From contig DCYS01000001.1 in NCBI GenBank assembly GCA_002331485.1, positions 79,602-143,601 on the forward strand: a DNA stretch of 64,000 bases. Reading direction: 5' to 3'. Positions 43,787-52,413 of the stretch are shown piece by piece; the first letter of the stretch is position 1, and the number at the start of each line of letters is the position of its first letter. Both the position numbers and the translations under genes were made by a program. Under the pieces are notes generated by a model. That model worked only from the letters and a program-made list of their open reading frames with translations. It made no database searches and was not told where the DNA came from. Source of the DNA: Flavobacteriales bacterium UBA2104. Its GTDB lineage: Bacteria > Bacteroidota > Bacteroidia > Flavobacteriales_D > Crocinitomicaceae.

Positions 43787-44917
43787 ATGGAAGTCTTACC
43801 TCAATTTGAGGATCCTTTCGAATTTTATGCAACTCTGGGGTTTTGGGTAATCGCCTTCATCCAATTCTTTTGGCTGATATTTTTTTATTTGCGACTCGCC
43901 ATACATAAAGAAATAGCTAAAGGCTATACCCCTAATGTTACTGTTATTATTGCGGCAAGGAATGAGGAGGATAATCTATTCGAATTACTTCCCTCAATAT
44001 TAACACAAGACTATCCAGAATACGAGGTTATTGTAGTGAACCACCAGTCGGTCGATGATTCTTCGCATATTCTCAAAGCGCTTCAAAGAGAATATAAACA
44101 TCTGAAAGTAATAGAACTTGAGCGAAACAAACATCTGGCTCATGGAAAAAAATTACCCTTGACTGTCGCTATTAAAGGGGCGAAGTATGAACACTTGCTT
44201 TTCACTGATGCGGATTGCAAACCTAAATCCAAAAACTGGATTCGCCTAATGTGTGGTCAATTTACGCATAAGAAGCAGTTAATTTTGGGATATGCTCCTT
44301 ATTTAAAAAAGAAAGGTTTTACTAACCGCTTCATTCGCTTAGATACAGCTATGATAGGAATGAATTATTTGAGTTTCGCAAAAGCTGGAGTACCATACAT
44401 GGGTGTTGGAAGAAATCTAGCTTACACGAAATCATTGTTTCATGAGAATAGTGGTTTCAAATCTCATTATGCGCTGCAATCTGGTGATGATGATCTATTC
44501 GTGCAGGAGGCGGCAAAAAACAGGAATTACGGGATTTGTGTCGACCCTGAGTCATTTTGTTATTCTGAGCCCAAATTAACATGGAAAGATTGGGTCAAAC
44601 AAAAAACGAGACACTATACAACCACGAGCCGTTATACACTTATTAAAAAACTATTGTTAGGAATCTATCCACTAACACTGATTTTACTATACGTTTCTTT
44701 TATTATTTTGCTATCAAATTTTAGTTTAAACTGGCTGACTCTTGGCACATTGGGCTTCATTTTGATCTTAAAGTGGGTGATATTTGGAGTTGTGTTCAAG
44801 CGTTTAAAAGAGCAAAAATTTATACCAGCTATTCTAATCTGGGATATTATTTACGCTATTGTCATGCCAGTTCTGTACTATACAGCTGAGAAGTCAACAC
44901 AATCGAAATGGAAGTAG
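43787..44917 (+). CDS. Membrane family 2 glycosyltransferase
   Basis: 376 residues: N-terminal membrane helix (about 18-38), GT-A domain and two or three C-terminal helices (about 290-365). Motifs: VTVIIAARNEEDNL, VVNHQSVDDSS, the metal-binding FTDADCKP, GDDDLFVQEA, and KQKTRHYTT in place of the usual QxxRW. The His in the last motif differs from the other family 2 enzyme in this window at 16915. Sugar and acceptor are unknown. The sigma-factor gene starts inside its last codons (10-base overlap). Confidence 0.85.
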   Translation: MEVLPQFEDPFEFYATLGFWVIAFIQFFWLIFFYLRLAIHKEIAKGYTPNVTVIIAARNEEDNLFELLPSILTQDYPEYEVIVVNHQSVDDSSHILKALQREYKHLKVIELERNKHLAHGKKLPLTVAIKGAKYEHLLFTDADCKPKSKNWIRLMCGQFTHKKQLILGYAPYLKKKGFTNRFIRLDTAMIGMNYLSFAKAGVPYMGVGRNLAYTKSLFHENSGFKSHYALQSGDDDLFVQEAAKNRNYGICVDPESFCYSEPKLTWKDWVKQKTRHYTTTSRYTLIKKLLLGIYPLTLILLYVSFIILLSNFSLNWLTLGTLGFILILKWVIFGVVFKRLKEQKFIPAILIWDIIYAIVMPVLYYTAEKSTQSKWK

Positions 44918-45513
44918 GCAAAAACCTTTCTGAAAAAGGAAAAAAAGATCTTAAGGTAGTAGAAAGAGCCAAAGAAGGAGATGAGGCCGCATTTGCTCAA
45001 TTAATGGATCAGTATAGGGAGCCGGTTTACTACATGCTTCTCAAGATGGTGAAAAACACAGATGACGCAGAGGATTTAACTATCGAGGCATTTGGAAAGG
45101 CGTTCAATCGTATCCAACAATATTCTCCCAGCTATGCTTTTAGTACATGGCTCTTTAAGATCGCTTCTAATAACTGTATAGACTTCATTAGAAAGAAACG
45201 TGTCCACTTAACCTCGATGGACCACGCCTATTCAAATCAAGATGGTGAAAGTGTCAAAATTGACGTGGAATCAGGAACAATGGATCCGGAAGAGACCATT
45301 ATCAAGCAACAGAAGGTTAAAACAATGCGTAAGGTTGTTGAAAAACTTAAACCACGTTACAGAGATCTGATCAAGAAAAGATACTTTGAAGAGTTAACGT
45401 ATGAAGAGATCAGTGATGAAATGGATTTGCCTTTAGGTACTGTCAAAGCTCAGCTTTTTAGAGCTCGGGAATTCTTGGCAAACCTTATGAAAAACACAAA
45501 GGATACGATCTAA
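44908..45513 (+). CDS. RNA polymerase sigma-70 family factor (ECF-like)
   Basis: 201 residues with region 2 (about 30-95: FAQLMDQYREPVYYML, DAEDLTIEAFGKAF, AFSTWLFKIASNNCIDFIRKK) and region 4 (about 145-195: YRDLIKKRYFEELTYEEISDEMDLPLGTVKAQLFRARE, a helix-turn-helix). Regions 1 and 3 are absent, as in ECF factors. No anti-sigma gene is adjacent. It is translationally coupled to the upstream glycosyltransferase by a 10-base overlap. The regulon is unknown. Confidence 0.88.
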   Translation: MEVGKNLSEKGKKDLKVVERAKEGDEAAFAQLMDQYREPVYYMLLKMVKNTDDAEDLTIEAFGKAFNRIQQYSPSYAFSTWLFKIASNNCIDFIRKKRVHLTSMDHAYSNQDGESVKIDVESGTMDPEETIIKQQKVKTMRKVVEKLKPRYRDLIKKRYFEELTYEEISDEMDLPLGTVKAQLFRAREFLANLMKNTKDTI

Positions 45514-45549
45514 AAACACTTGTTGAAGCGCCGTTTAAGTATCGATTGT

Positions 45550-45557
45550 TATTTTTG
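45550..45557 (+). promoter_or_regulatory. -7 promoter element abutting the rsmG start codon
   Basis: TATTTTTG followed by CAGA and then the ATG at 45562. A TTG at 45523-45525 lies 24 bases upstream, near the -33 position. Confidence 0.6.
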
Positions 45558-45561
45558 CAGA

Positions 45562-46185
45562 ATGGAGCTTATAAAACAATACTTTCCTGATCTTACAGAG
45601 AAACAGATCAAGCAATTTGAACAATTAAAAGATCTGTATGAGCATTGGAATGAACAGATCAATGTCATCAGTAGAAAAGACATGGAGAATTTTTATGAGC
45701 ACCATGTTCTTCATTCACTGGGCATAGCAAAAGTGATCAATTTCAAGAAGGGTTCTTCCATACTAGATGTAGGAACTGGAGGAGGCTTTCCTGGAATACC
45801 ATTAGCTATCATGTTTCCTGAATCTAATTTTCATTTAATAGACGCCAGAAACAAGAAGATAAAAGTCGTAAATGATGTGATAGAGCAATTAGGTTTGGAT
45901 AATGCCAGAGCAGAACATGTAAGAGCGGAATCACTTAAGAATAAGTATGATTTCATCGTTAGCCGCGCCGTTACAAGAATGGATCGTTTCTATGATTGGG
46001 TGAAAAAACTAATTAAAAGTAAACACCAAAATGGTCTGCCTAATGGAATCCTCTATTTAAAGGGCGGAGATCTTTCAGAAGAAATGAAACCTATCCAAAC
46101 GTTTCATGAGTACTTTGATCTCGAGGAGTATTTTGATCAACCGTTCTTCGAAACAAAGAAGGTCGTTTACGTTCAAGTATATTAA
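45562..46185 (+). CDS. rsmG: 16S rRNA (guanine-527-N7) methyltransferase RsmG
   Basis: SAM-dependent methyltransferase of 207 residues that makes m7G527 in 16S rRNA. The SAM-binding motif SILDVGTGGGFPGIPLAI is intact, followed by HLIDARNKKIKVV and VSRAVTRMDRFYDW. The start at 45562 (MELIKQYFPDLTE) fits the family; an in-frame ATG at 45520 would place the promoter element inside the gene. Its loss gives low-level streptomycin resistance in other bacteria (established for the family). Confidence 0.95.
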   Translation: MELIKQYFPDLTEKQIKQFEQLKDLYEHWNEQINVISRKDMENFYEHHVLHSLGIAKVINFKKGSSILDVGTGGGFPGIPLAIMFPESNFHLIDARNKKIKVVNDVIEQLGLDNARAEHVRAESLKNKYDFIVSRAVTRMDRFYDWVKKLIKSKHQNGLPNGILYLKGGDLSEEMKPIQTFHEYFDLEEYFDQPFFETKKVVYVQVY

Positions 46186-46210
46186 ATAAAAAAGACGGCT
46201 CTCACCGTCT
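46186..46210 (-). terminator. Terminator of the small secreted-protein gene
   Basis: Stem AGACGG/CCGTCT (46193-46198 and 46205-46210) with a 6-base loop. The leftward side continues into TTTTTTATTT, so it works for the minus strand. On the plus strand the tail is weak. Confidence 0.7.
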
Positions 46211-46233
46211 CTCTTATACTCTATAATTTTATT

Positions 46234-46668
46234 CTACAAGTCGTCTGGAATAGAAACTCGCTTCAATTTTTTCTGTTTTGGCTTTAACTTTTCAATAAAC
46301 ACCACTTTAAATCGCTCGCCATCCGCATTCGTTATCATTTCTGAAATTCCATTTTCGATTCTTGGAGGCTCATTTTTAACATTGGTGAATTTCTTTTCAT
46401 AAAGCTCAGAAGTACCATCTTCGTAATAGTAGAAGATCGAAGTAATATATCCATTCTCTACACGAACTTTAGCTTTAATACAGTATACGTCATCATCTTC
46501 AAAGAATGAAATGATCACATTTCTGTGAATATTATCTGAAACTGTGTAGGCTCCTCTTTTCTTAAATGCCTTTTCCAATTTTTCATAACAATTCAAATCT
46601 TGAGCCGAAGCAAAAGAGCCTAAGATCATAAGAAACGAAGTAGCGCTTAGTAATAAAAATTTTCTCAT
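46234..46668 (-). CDS. Small secreted protein of unknown function
   Basis: 144 residues with a signal peptide (MRKFLLLSATSFLMILGSFA, then SAQ). The mature domain is mixed alpha/beta with two cysteines (LNCYEKLEKAF and VYCIKAKVRV) and a run of aromatic residues (SIFYYYEDGTSELYEKKF). The C-terminus is basic (KLKPKQKKLKRV). No family is recognised. It is monocistronic, with its own promoter and terminator, which speaks for a real gene. Confidence 0.75.
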   Translation of the reverse strand: MRKFLLLSATSFLMILGSFASAQDLNCYEKLEKAFKKRGAYTVSDNIHRNVIISFFEDDDVYCIKAKVRVENGYITSIFYYYEDGTSELYEKKFTNVKNEPPRIENGISEMITNADGERFKVVFIEKLKPKQKKLKRVSIPDDL

Positions 46669-46702
46669 CTTTCTAAGTGTTTGTAGAGCGAACTCTAATT
46701 TT

Positions 46703-46710
46703 CAAATATA
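46703..46710 (-). promoter_or_regulatory. -7 promoter element of the small secreted-protein gene
   Basis: TATATTTG on the minus strand, 34 bases upstream of the ATG at 46668, with a TTG (46736-46734) 23 bases further upstream. Confidence 0.55.
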
Positions 46711-46753
46711 GTAAACTTGTTCAAATTCAGATTCAATTCTCTTTTTTTATTTT

Positions 46754-46761
46754 TAAATTTG
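46754..46761 (+). promoter_or_regulatory. -7 promoter element of gmhA
   Basis: TAAATTTG, 18 bases before the chosen ATG at 46780. It lies inside the longer reading frame that starts at 46717 and so supports the shorter start. Confidence 0.5.
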
Positions 46762-46779
46762 AAACTTAATTCAACGACC

Positions 46780-47343
46780 ATGGAGCAAATAGCAGACCAT
46801 TTTGATGAAGCCCTTTCAGTTTTACAAAAATTTAACACACCAGAAAATCATCAAAAAATCGCGGATGCTGGAGCAATACTAGTTGACAGCTTATCGAAAG
46901 AAGGTAAAGTTTTGAGTTGTGGAAATGGCGGTTCGCTTTGTGATGCAATGCATTTCGCTGAGGAGCTCACGGGAAGGTTTCGGGACAACAGAAAACCAAT
47001 AGGAGCAATTGCCATTGCAGACGCTTCTCATATGTCCTGTGTCTCGAATGACTTTGGGTATGCTGAAGTTTTCTCTCGCTATGTTGAGGGAGTTGGAAGA
47101 AAGGGAGATGTACTACTTGCTATTTCAACAAGTGGTAATTCTGAGAACGTCATAAACGCTATTTCTGCAGCAAAAGAAAAAGGCATGAAAGTAATAGGTC
47201 TTACTGGTAAAACAGGCGGTAAAATGGCTAACATATGCGACGTTGAAATTCGTGCTCCTCATTCTCAATATGCAGATCGCGCTCAAGAAATACATATAAA
47301 GGTGATCCATAGCCTGATCGATTTCATCGAAAGAAATATTTAA
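46780..47343 (+). CDS. gmhA: Phosphoheptose (sedoheptulose 7-phosphate) isomerase
   Basis: SIS-domain isomerase of 187 residues, first step of ADP-heptose synthesis. It aligns along its whole length with E. coli GmhA as I recall it: SCGNGGSLCDAMHFAEELTG (active-site His58 and Glu62), CVSNDFGYAEVFSRYVE, AISTSGNSENVI and the C-terminal QEIHIKVIHSLID with the second catalytic His. The ATG at 46780 is chosen (family start); the frame is open upstream to 46717. The kinase for the next step is at 466-1455. It is monocistronic. Confidence 0.92.
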   Translation: MEQIADHFDEALSVLQKFNTPENHQKIADAGAILVDSLSKEGKVLSCGNGGSLCDAMHFAEELTGRFRDNRKPIGAIAIADASHMSCVSNDFGYAEVFSRYVEGVGRKGDVLLAISTSGNSENVINAISAAKEKGMKVIGLTGKTGGKMANICDVEIRAPHSQYADRAQEIHIKVIHSLIDFIERNI

Positions 47344-47381
47344 AATAAGTTTGTTTCCAAAGGATATTTTTCACTAACTTA

Positions 47382-47405
47382 ATTTAGGTAACCTTAAACC
47401 TAAAT
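47382..47405. repeat. Perfect inverted repeat before comM/yifB
   Basis: ATTTAGGT (47382-47389) and ACCTAAAT (47398-47405) with an 8-base spacer, ending four bases before the ATG at 47410. There is no T-tract after it, so it is not a terminator. It could be an operator or a 5'-leader hairpin. Confidence 0.6.
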
Positions 47406-47409
47406 CATT

Positions 47410-48948
47410 ATGTTAGTAAAAACATATGGCGCTGCCGTATTTGGCATTGACGCCACACCCATCACAATTGAAGTAAATATTGATAAAGGCGTTAACTTTA
47501 TCTTAGTTGGTCTTCCAGACAGTGCTGTAAAAGAGAGTCAACAACGAATCAAAGCGGCACTTAACAATAATGGATTCAAATATCCGATGAAGGAGATCAC
47601 GATCAATATGGCTCCTGCGGATATTCGTAAGGAAGGTTCTACTTTCGATCTACCTATAGCAATCGGGATCCTATCGGCAAGTGAACAAGTAAAAACAGAT
47701 CACTTAAAAGAGTATGTCATGCTGGGAGAACTTTCATTAGATGGAATACTGAATCCTCTTAAAGGCATCCTACCTATAGCGCTAAAAGCAAAAGAAGAAG
47801 GCTACAAAGGAATCATACTACCTCAATTAAATGCAAAAGAAGCAGCCATTGTAGAAGGGCTCGAAATAATTGGTGCGAATGATATCACTGAGGTCATTAA
47901 CTTCTTGAACGATGATATTAGTATCACTCCTACCACCGTTGATATAAAGCAAGAGTTCTTTAATCGACTAAATGATATTGGAGTTGATTTTAAAGATGTA
48001 AAGGGTCAGCAAAATATAAAAAGGGCATTTGAGATAGCTGCATCTGGCGGACACAATGTTGTATTGATCGGACCTCCTGGAGCAGGTAAATCCATGCTTG
48101 CTAAAAGACTACCTACAATTCTTCCTCCAATGAGCATTGAAGAATCCTTGGAAACAACTAAAATCCATTCTGTTGTTGGAAAGGTTGACTCAGGTGCAGG
48201 ACTGGTGACGAACAGACCCTTTCGCAAACCTCATCATACAATTTCAGATGTTGCATTAGTCGGAGGAGGTGGATATCCTCAACCCGGAGAGATCTCTTTA
48301 GCTCATAATGGCGTGTTATTCCTTGATGAACTTCCAGAGTACAAAAGATCGGTCTTAGAAGTAATGCGCCAACCCATTGAAGATAGACATGTAACAATAT
48401 CAAGAGCAAAATTCACTGTTGAATACCCAGCTGGATTCATGTTAGTAGCTGCCATGAACCCTTGTCCTTGTGGATATTATAATCATCCAGAGAAAGACTG
48501 TGTTTGTGCACCAGGAATCGTCCAGAACTACTTAAACAAGATCAGCGGTCCACTACTCGACCGAATAGACCTTCATGTAGAGGTTACTCCTGTTAGTTTC
48601 GATGAGCTAGCTCATGATATTCCGTCAGAGAAAAGTATAGATATAAGAGAACGTGTAGTAGCTGCGCGCCTCATTCAAGAAGATCGATTTAAGGATAGTT
48701 TGGAGACCCATTGTAATGCTCAAATGAGCAGCAAGGAACTACGTAAGTTTTGCAAAATTGATGAATCAGGGAATACAATATTAAAACAGGCTATGGACAA
48801 TTTAGGACTGTCAGCAAGGGCATATGATCGTATTCTTAAAGTTGCTCGAACAGTTGCAGATCTCGAAAATTCTGAATCGATAAAAACCAATCATATTGCG
48901 GAAGCCATACAGTTTAGAAACCTCGATCGAGAAGATTGGGCAAAATAA
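47410..48948 (+). CDS. ComM/YifB-family Mg-chelatase-like AAA ATPase
   Basis: 512 residues. An N-terminal Lon-like domain (about 5-170: VNFILVGLPDSAVKESQQRI) is followed by an AAA+ ATPase core with Walker A VLIGPPGAGKSML (near 220) and Walker B GVLFLDELPEY, then a zinc-type CPCGYYNHPEKDCVC cluster and a C-terminal Mg-chelatase domain (AYDRILKVARTVADLE). In Vibrio and Haemophilus, ComM is a helicase that helps integrate transformed DNA (established for the family). No other competence genes are close. Confidence 0.9.
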   Translation: MLVKTYGAAVFGIDATPITIEVNIDKGVNFILVGLPDSAVKESQQRIKAALNNNGFKYPMKEITINMAPADIRKEGSTFDLPIAIGILSASEQVKTDHLKEYVMLGELSLDGILNPLKGILPIALKAKEEGYKGIILPQLNAKEAAIVEGLEIIGANDITEVINFLNDDISITPTTVDIKQEFFNRLNDIGVDFKDVKGQQNIKRAFEIAASGGHNVVLIGPPGAGKSMLAKRLPTILPPMSIEESLETTKIHSVVGKVDSGAGLVTNRPFRKPHHTISDVALVGGGGYPQPGEISLAHNGVLFLDELPEYKRSVLEVMRQPIEDRHVTISRAKFTVEYPAGFMLVAAMNPCPCGYYNHPEKDCVCAPGIVQNYLNKISGPLLDRIDLHVEVTPVSFDELAHDIPSEKSIDIRERVVAARLIQEDRFKDSLETHCNAQMSSKELRKFCKIDESGNTILKQAMDNLGLSARAYDRILKVARTVADLENSESIKTNHIAEAIQFRNLDREDWAK

Positions 48949-48993
48949 TTTGAACCCATTTGAAACATGGTTGTACCGGAAATAAAAAAAGTT

Positions 48994-49893
48994 ATGAAAA
49001 AAGTATTTCTATTTACAATTGGTTTGGCAATAACAGGATTGTCTTATGGTCAGTATAACAAATGTGCTAAACAAAATGTGATCGAAGAAGAGGTGGCAGT
49101 TGAAGTGTATGATGAAGTAACACAATCAACTAAAATCGTTAAAAGAAAACAGGAGGTAAAAGGTGATAGTTACGGAAACGCTGAAGGTAGTCAATATGAT
49201 CTTGCTGTAGACGGAGCATTCAAAGGTCAGACGATCGCTGTTCTTCATCTTTACACGGGTGAGGGATTTGATTTTAGCGAGCCTAAAGAAGCATTAAAAC
49301 AAAAAGGATTTTCAGTGTATCGCTGGATGAATCAACCACCTACTCCTGAAGCATTAGATTCTGCACTTGCAAAATCATGTCAACTTTGGATCATTTCAAG
49401 TAGCACTCAAAAACTAAACGATGAGCACGCCAAAGTCATCAAGAAGTTCTTTGACAGTGGAAAAGGGGTTTACATTTGGGGCGACAATCAGCCATATTAT
49501 GCCGATGCCAATTTTATAGCTCAGAAACTTCTGGGTGTATCAATGCAAGGTAATACAATGGGTAACCAAACGGTGAACATCCTTTCTAAAGGTTCGAAGT
49601 CAGGGATCATGCCTAACCATTTGATCACAACTGGGCTTCAGAATGTATATGAAGGAATCACAATTGCAACGATTGATGAGCACAAAGACCTTACACCTAT
49701 CATTTATGGTTCAGCAGGTAACCTTGTTGCCGCTGCCTACGAGGAAGATGGCAAAAGACTGATCTTTGATGGAGGATTTACTCGTTTGTATATCAACTGG
49801 GACACTGCGGGAACAGGAAGATATGTAAAAAACGCTGCAGCTTGGCTCGTGAACTATGAACGATTCGGAGATAAAGTAGTGGCTATCAATTAA
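48994..49893 (+). CDS. Secreted protein of unknown function, possible class I glutamine-amidotransferase-like fold
   Basis: 299 residues from the ATG at 48994, which begins a signal peptide (MKKVFLFTIGLAITGLSYGQ); the frame is open upstream to 48967. Residues about 85-285 alternate strands and helices (AVLHLYTGEGFDF, LWIISSSTQKL, GVYIWGDNQPYYAD, LIFDGGFTRLYINW), resembling the amidotransferase-like folds of DUF4350/ThuA proteins. No nucleophilic Cys or His triad is evident: the only mature cysteines are near the N-terminus and in the KSCQ segment. Function unknown. It starts 45 bases after comM and ends at a strong terminator. Confidence 0.72.
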   Translation: MKKVFLFTIGLAITGLSYGQYNKCAKQNVIEEEVAVEVYDEVTQSTKIVKRKQEVKGDSYGNAEGSQYDLAVDGAFKGQTIAVLHLYTGEGFDFSEPKEALKQKGFSVYRWMNQPPTPEALDSALAKSCQLWIISSSTQKLNDEHAKVIKKFFDSGKGVYIWGDNQPYYADANFIAQKLLGVSMQGNTMGNQTVNILSKGSKSGIMPNHLITTGLQNVYEGITIATIDEHKDLTPIIYGSAGNLVAAAYEEDGKRLIFDGGFTRLYINWDTAGTGRYVKNAAAWLVNYERFGDKVVAIN

Positions 49894-49910
49894 TTGACAT
49901 TCTACCCAAT

Positions 49911-49943
49911 AAAAAAAGAGCTCTTCTCAGGGCTCTTTTTTTT
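49911..49943 (+). terminator. Intrinsic terminator after the comM gene pair
   Basis: AAAAAAAGAGC (49911-49921) pairs with GCTCTTTTTTT (49932-49942) across a short loop; the right arm ends in a run of T residues. The remaining 217 bases to the next gene hold no other gene that I can see. Confidence 0.85.
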
Positions 49944-50160
49944 GTTGTCTCCAGTCATCACTGACTTACGTGAGTTACTAACATATCGTTAATATTTTAT
50001 TAAAGTGAATTTTTAGGTAGATTGCTCATTGTGCCTTAATTTCGCAATGGAAGTCTGACTATGTTCTCCTTGACGTGTACAATACACTGAAACCATGGTT
50101 AGACAAGAATCATTGAGTCCTGTCATAGCGTTGGCGGATTTAAAGGTTTTTTGTGCTAAA

Positions 50161-52365
50161 ATGAAATTTAAAAGGTGTTTACTACTTATTGTATCAGTTA
50201 TATTGGGTTCAACAAATTTGTATTCTCAAGTTATAGCTGAGCAAGATTTTGATGGATCATCTAGTTGGACGTACAGCTCCGATGTTGCGTATTTCAGTCA
50301 TCAAGGAACGAATACTTTGAATGATGTATACCCTTTGCCCGATGGCTGGTCTGGAGATGGATTCTATGGAATTATTGACATCACTGATGCTACTGGCTTG
50401 GACTATGCTTCTTTATCAGGTAATATTCTTGGAGAATTAGATCTCGATGATGAAGGAGATTTTGGTACAACTGGTGAAGCAACAACAACATTTTCCTCAG
50501 TGAATGTTTCAACTTATACTAGTGTTCAAATTACATTTGACTATGATGTCGAGGGTTATAATGCTAATTCAGATGAAGCCTTCTACGAAGTTTTTGAGGA
50601 TGGTGTAGGTCAAGGAAGAGTCGTTCTACAAACGGGATCAACTCCTGGAGATGATGCTGAAGGTTCAGTCACCTACAATGTGACGGCAGGAACATCAACA
50701 GTTGAATTAGAAATAATAATTTCAAATAATGGTTCTTCTGGGTTTTCAGGGTTTGACAATTTTCAAGTCACTGGGATTCCATCAACTTCCAACACGATTA
50801 CCACCTCAACTGTTTCGCCACTAACTTATAATGTGGATTGCTCTACCGGTGAAGCTGGGACTGTAGATTTTACTTCAACAGGAACATTCAATGCCGGTAA
50901 TATATTTACGGCTGAACTTTCTGATGCATCTGGATCATTTGCCTCATCAACTGTTATAGGTACATTAGCTCTGGATGGTACGGATCCTTCAGGAACAATC
51001 AGCTTTACGATTCCTGCAGGCACTCCATCAGGTACAGCATACAGAGTTAGAGTTGTATCCGATGACCCTTTTGTCGTTGGTAGTGACAATGGAACTGACA
51101 TCGAAGTTATCTACACTACTTGCCCGACTCCATTACCTGCATCTGGAGGAATGTTAATTAATGAGTTTTCTAATGGATCAACAGGAAACCGAGAATTTTA
51201 TGAGTTCATTGTTGCTGGACAATGTGGAGAAACTGTGGATGTTAGAGGATATATTGTTGATGATAACAATGGCACCTTCACTGATTATACTCAACCTGGA
51301 ACTCCTGGAGGTTCAGGTATAGCGAACGGACACCTTAGGTTAACAAATGATGCGCAATGGTCGAATATCCCAGTTGGTTCAGTTATCGTTATCTACAATG
51401 ACTCCGACCCGAATTCATCTTTGCCTGCGGACGATCCTTTCGATTCAAACAATGATTCTCTATACGTTATACCTCACAACAACACGACCTTATTTGAAAT
51501 AGAAACTACAATCCCTAATGCAACAGATCCTGATTCAACTTATTCTCCGGCAACATATACTGGTACAGGTTGGTCCGCATTAAGTATAGCAAACGGTGGA
51601 GATGCTGTTCAGATCAGACAACCTGATGGTACTTATTTTCATGGTGTTTCTTATGGAGGTGTTGAAATTACAGGTGGTCCAGATGGAACTAAAATCTCAT
51701 CTGGAGGATTAGGTGGAATGAATGGTTTATTTAGTTCTGGGGACTTTACAGACCCTGCAAACTGGTCAACTGGTAATGCTCCTGCTGATGAAACTCCGGG
51801 TACGTTCAACAACGCGGCTAATGAAGCTTGGCTGAGATTAATGAGAGATCCTAATGCTGCAACTTGCCCTGTTAATCCATTACCTGTAACTCTGGTTCTC
51901 TTTGAAGGTTCTTATCAAAACGAAATCGTACAATTAAAATGGGAAAGTAGCACCGAACAGAACAATGACTATTACATAGTTTCACATTCTCTTGATGGAT
52001 TTAATTTCAATGAAATAGGAAACCGACAGGGTGCAGGGTCAATTAGTCACTCCGTATCATACGAATTAGATCACCGTGATTTTAGTGCTGGAATTAATTA
52101 CTATAAGTTGCAATCTGTTGATTTTGATGGTACAGTTCACGATAAAGGGATTATTGCGGTTATGGTAGAAATGGAGCAAATATTCTATGATGAAATTTCT
52201 TCATCACTTCTATTCCCAAGCAAAGATGATTATAGCATTTATAATACATCTGGACAATTGATCGGAAATAGCACTGGAAAGGAATCAATGTATTTTGATC
52301 AACGTGGAGTATTTCTGGTTATTAATGAAAAAACAGGTTTGTCGACTACTTTGATTATTCAATAA
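50161..52365 (+). CDS. Lamin-tail domain surface protein, probable T9SS substrate
   Basis: 734 residues from the ATG at 50161, chosen because it begins the signal peptide MKFKRCLLLIVSVILGSTNL; an in-frame start at 50095 precedes it. Order: an adhesin-like beta-sandwich (about 30-215), an Ig-like domain (FNAGNIFTAELSDASGSF region, about 220-325), a lamin-tail domain (about 330-560: GGMLINEFSNGSTGNREFYE), then VTLVLFEGSYQNEIVQLKWE, the fibronectin-like module that often precedes T9SS tails. The end (YSIYNTSGQLIG, then GVFLVI and LIIQ) fits a degenerate type A sorting domain. Asp, Gly and Thr rich. Extracellular, ligand unknown. Confidence 0.82.
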   Translation: MKFKRCLLLIVSVILGSTNLYSQVIAEQDFDGSSSWTYSSDVAYFSHQGTNTLNDVYPLPDGWSGDGFYGIIDITDATGLDYASLSGNILGELDLDDEGDFGTTGEATTTFSSVNVSTYTSVQITFDYDVEGYNANSDEAFYEVFEDGVGQGRVVLQTGSTPGDDAEGSVTYNVTAGTSTVELEIIISNNGSSGFSGFDNFQVTGIPSTSNTITTSTVSPLTYNVDCSTGEAGTVDFTSTGTFNAGNIFTAELSDASGSFASSTVIGTLALDGTDPSGTISFTIPAGTPSGTAYRVRVVSDDPFVVGSDNGTDIEVIYTTCPTPLPASGGMLINEFSNGSTGNREFYEFIVAGQCGETVDVRGYIVDDNNGTFTDYTQPGTPGGSGIANGHLRLTNDAQWSNIPVGSVIVIYNDSDPNSSLPADDPFDSNNDSLYVIPHNNTTLFEIETTIPNATDPDSTYSPATYTGTGWSALSIANGGDAVQIRQPDGTYFHGVSYGGVEITGGPDGTKISSGGLGGMNGLFSSGDFTDPANWSTGNAPADETPGTFNNAANEAWLRLMRDPNAATCPVNPLPVTLVLFEGSYQNEIVQLKWESSTEQNNDYYIVSHSLDGFNFNEIGNRQGAGSISHSVSYELDHRDFSAGINYYKLQSVDFDGTVHDKGIIAVMVEMEQIFYDEISSSLLFPSKDDYSIYNTSGQLIGNSTGKESMYFDQRGVFLVINEKTGLSTTLIIQ

Positions 52366-52413
52366 TTTAAAACCCATCTCTGCAAACAATAGCTTTTCAC
52401 TATCTTCGCAGGG

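Noticed and set aside
49958..49985. Imperfect palindrome around ACTTACGTGAGT after the comM-pair terminator
   Set aside because: Short and with mismatches, with no second copy or nearby promoter to give it meaning.
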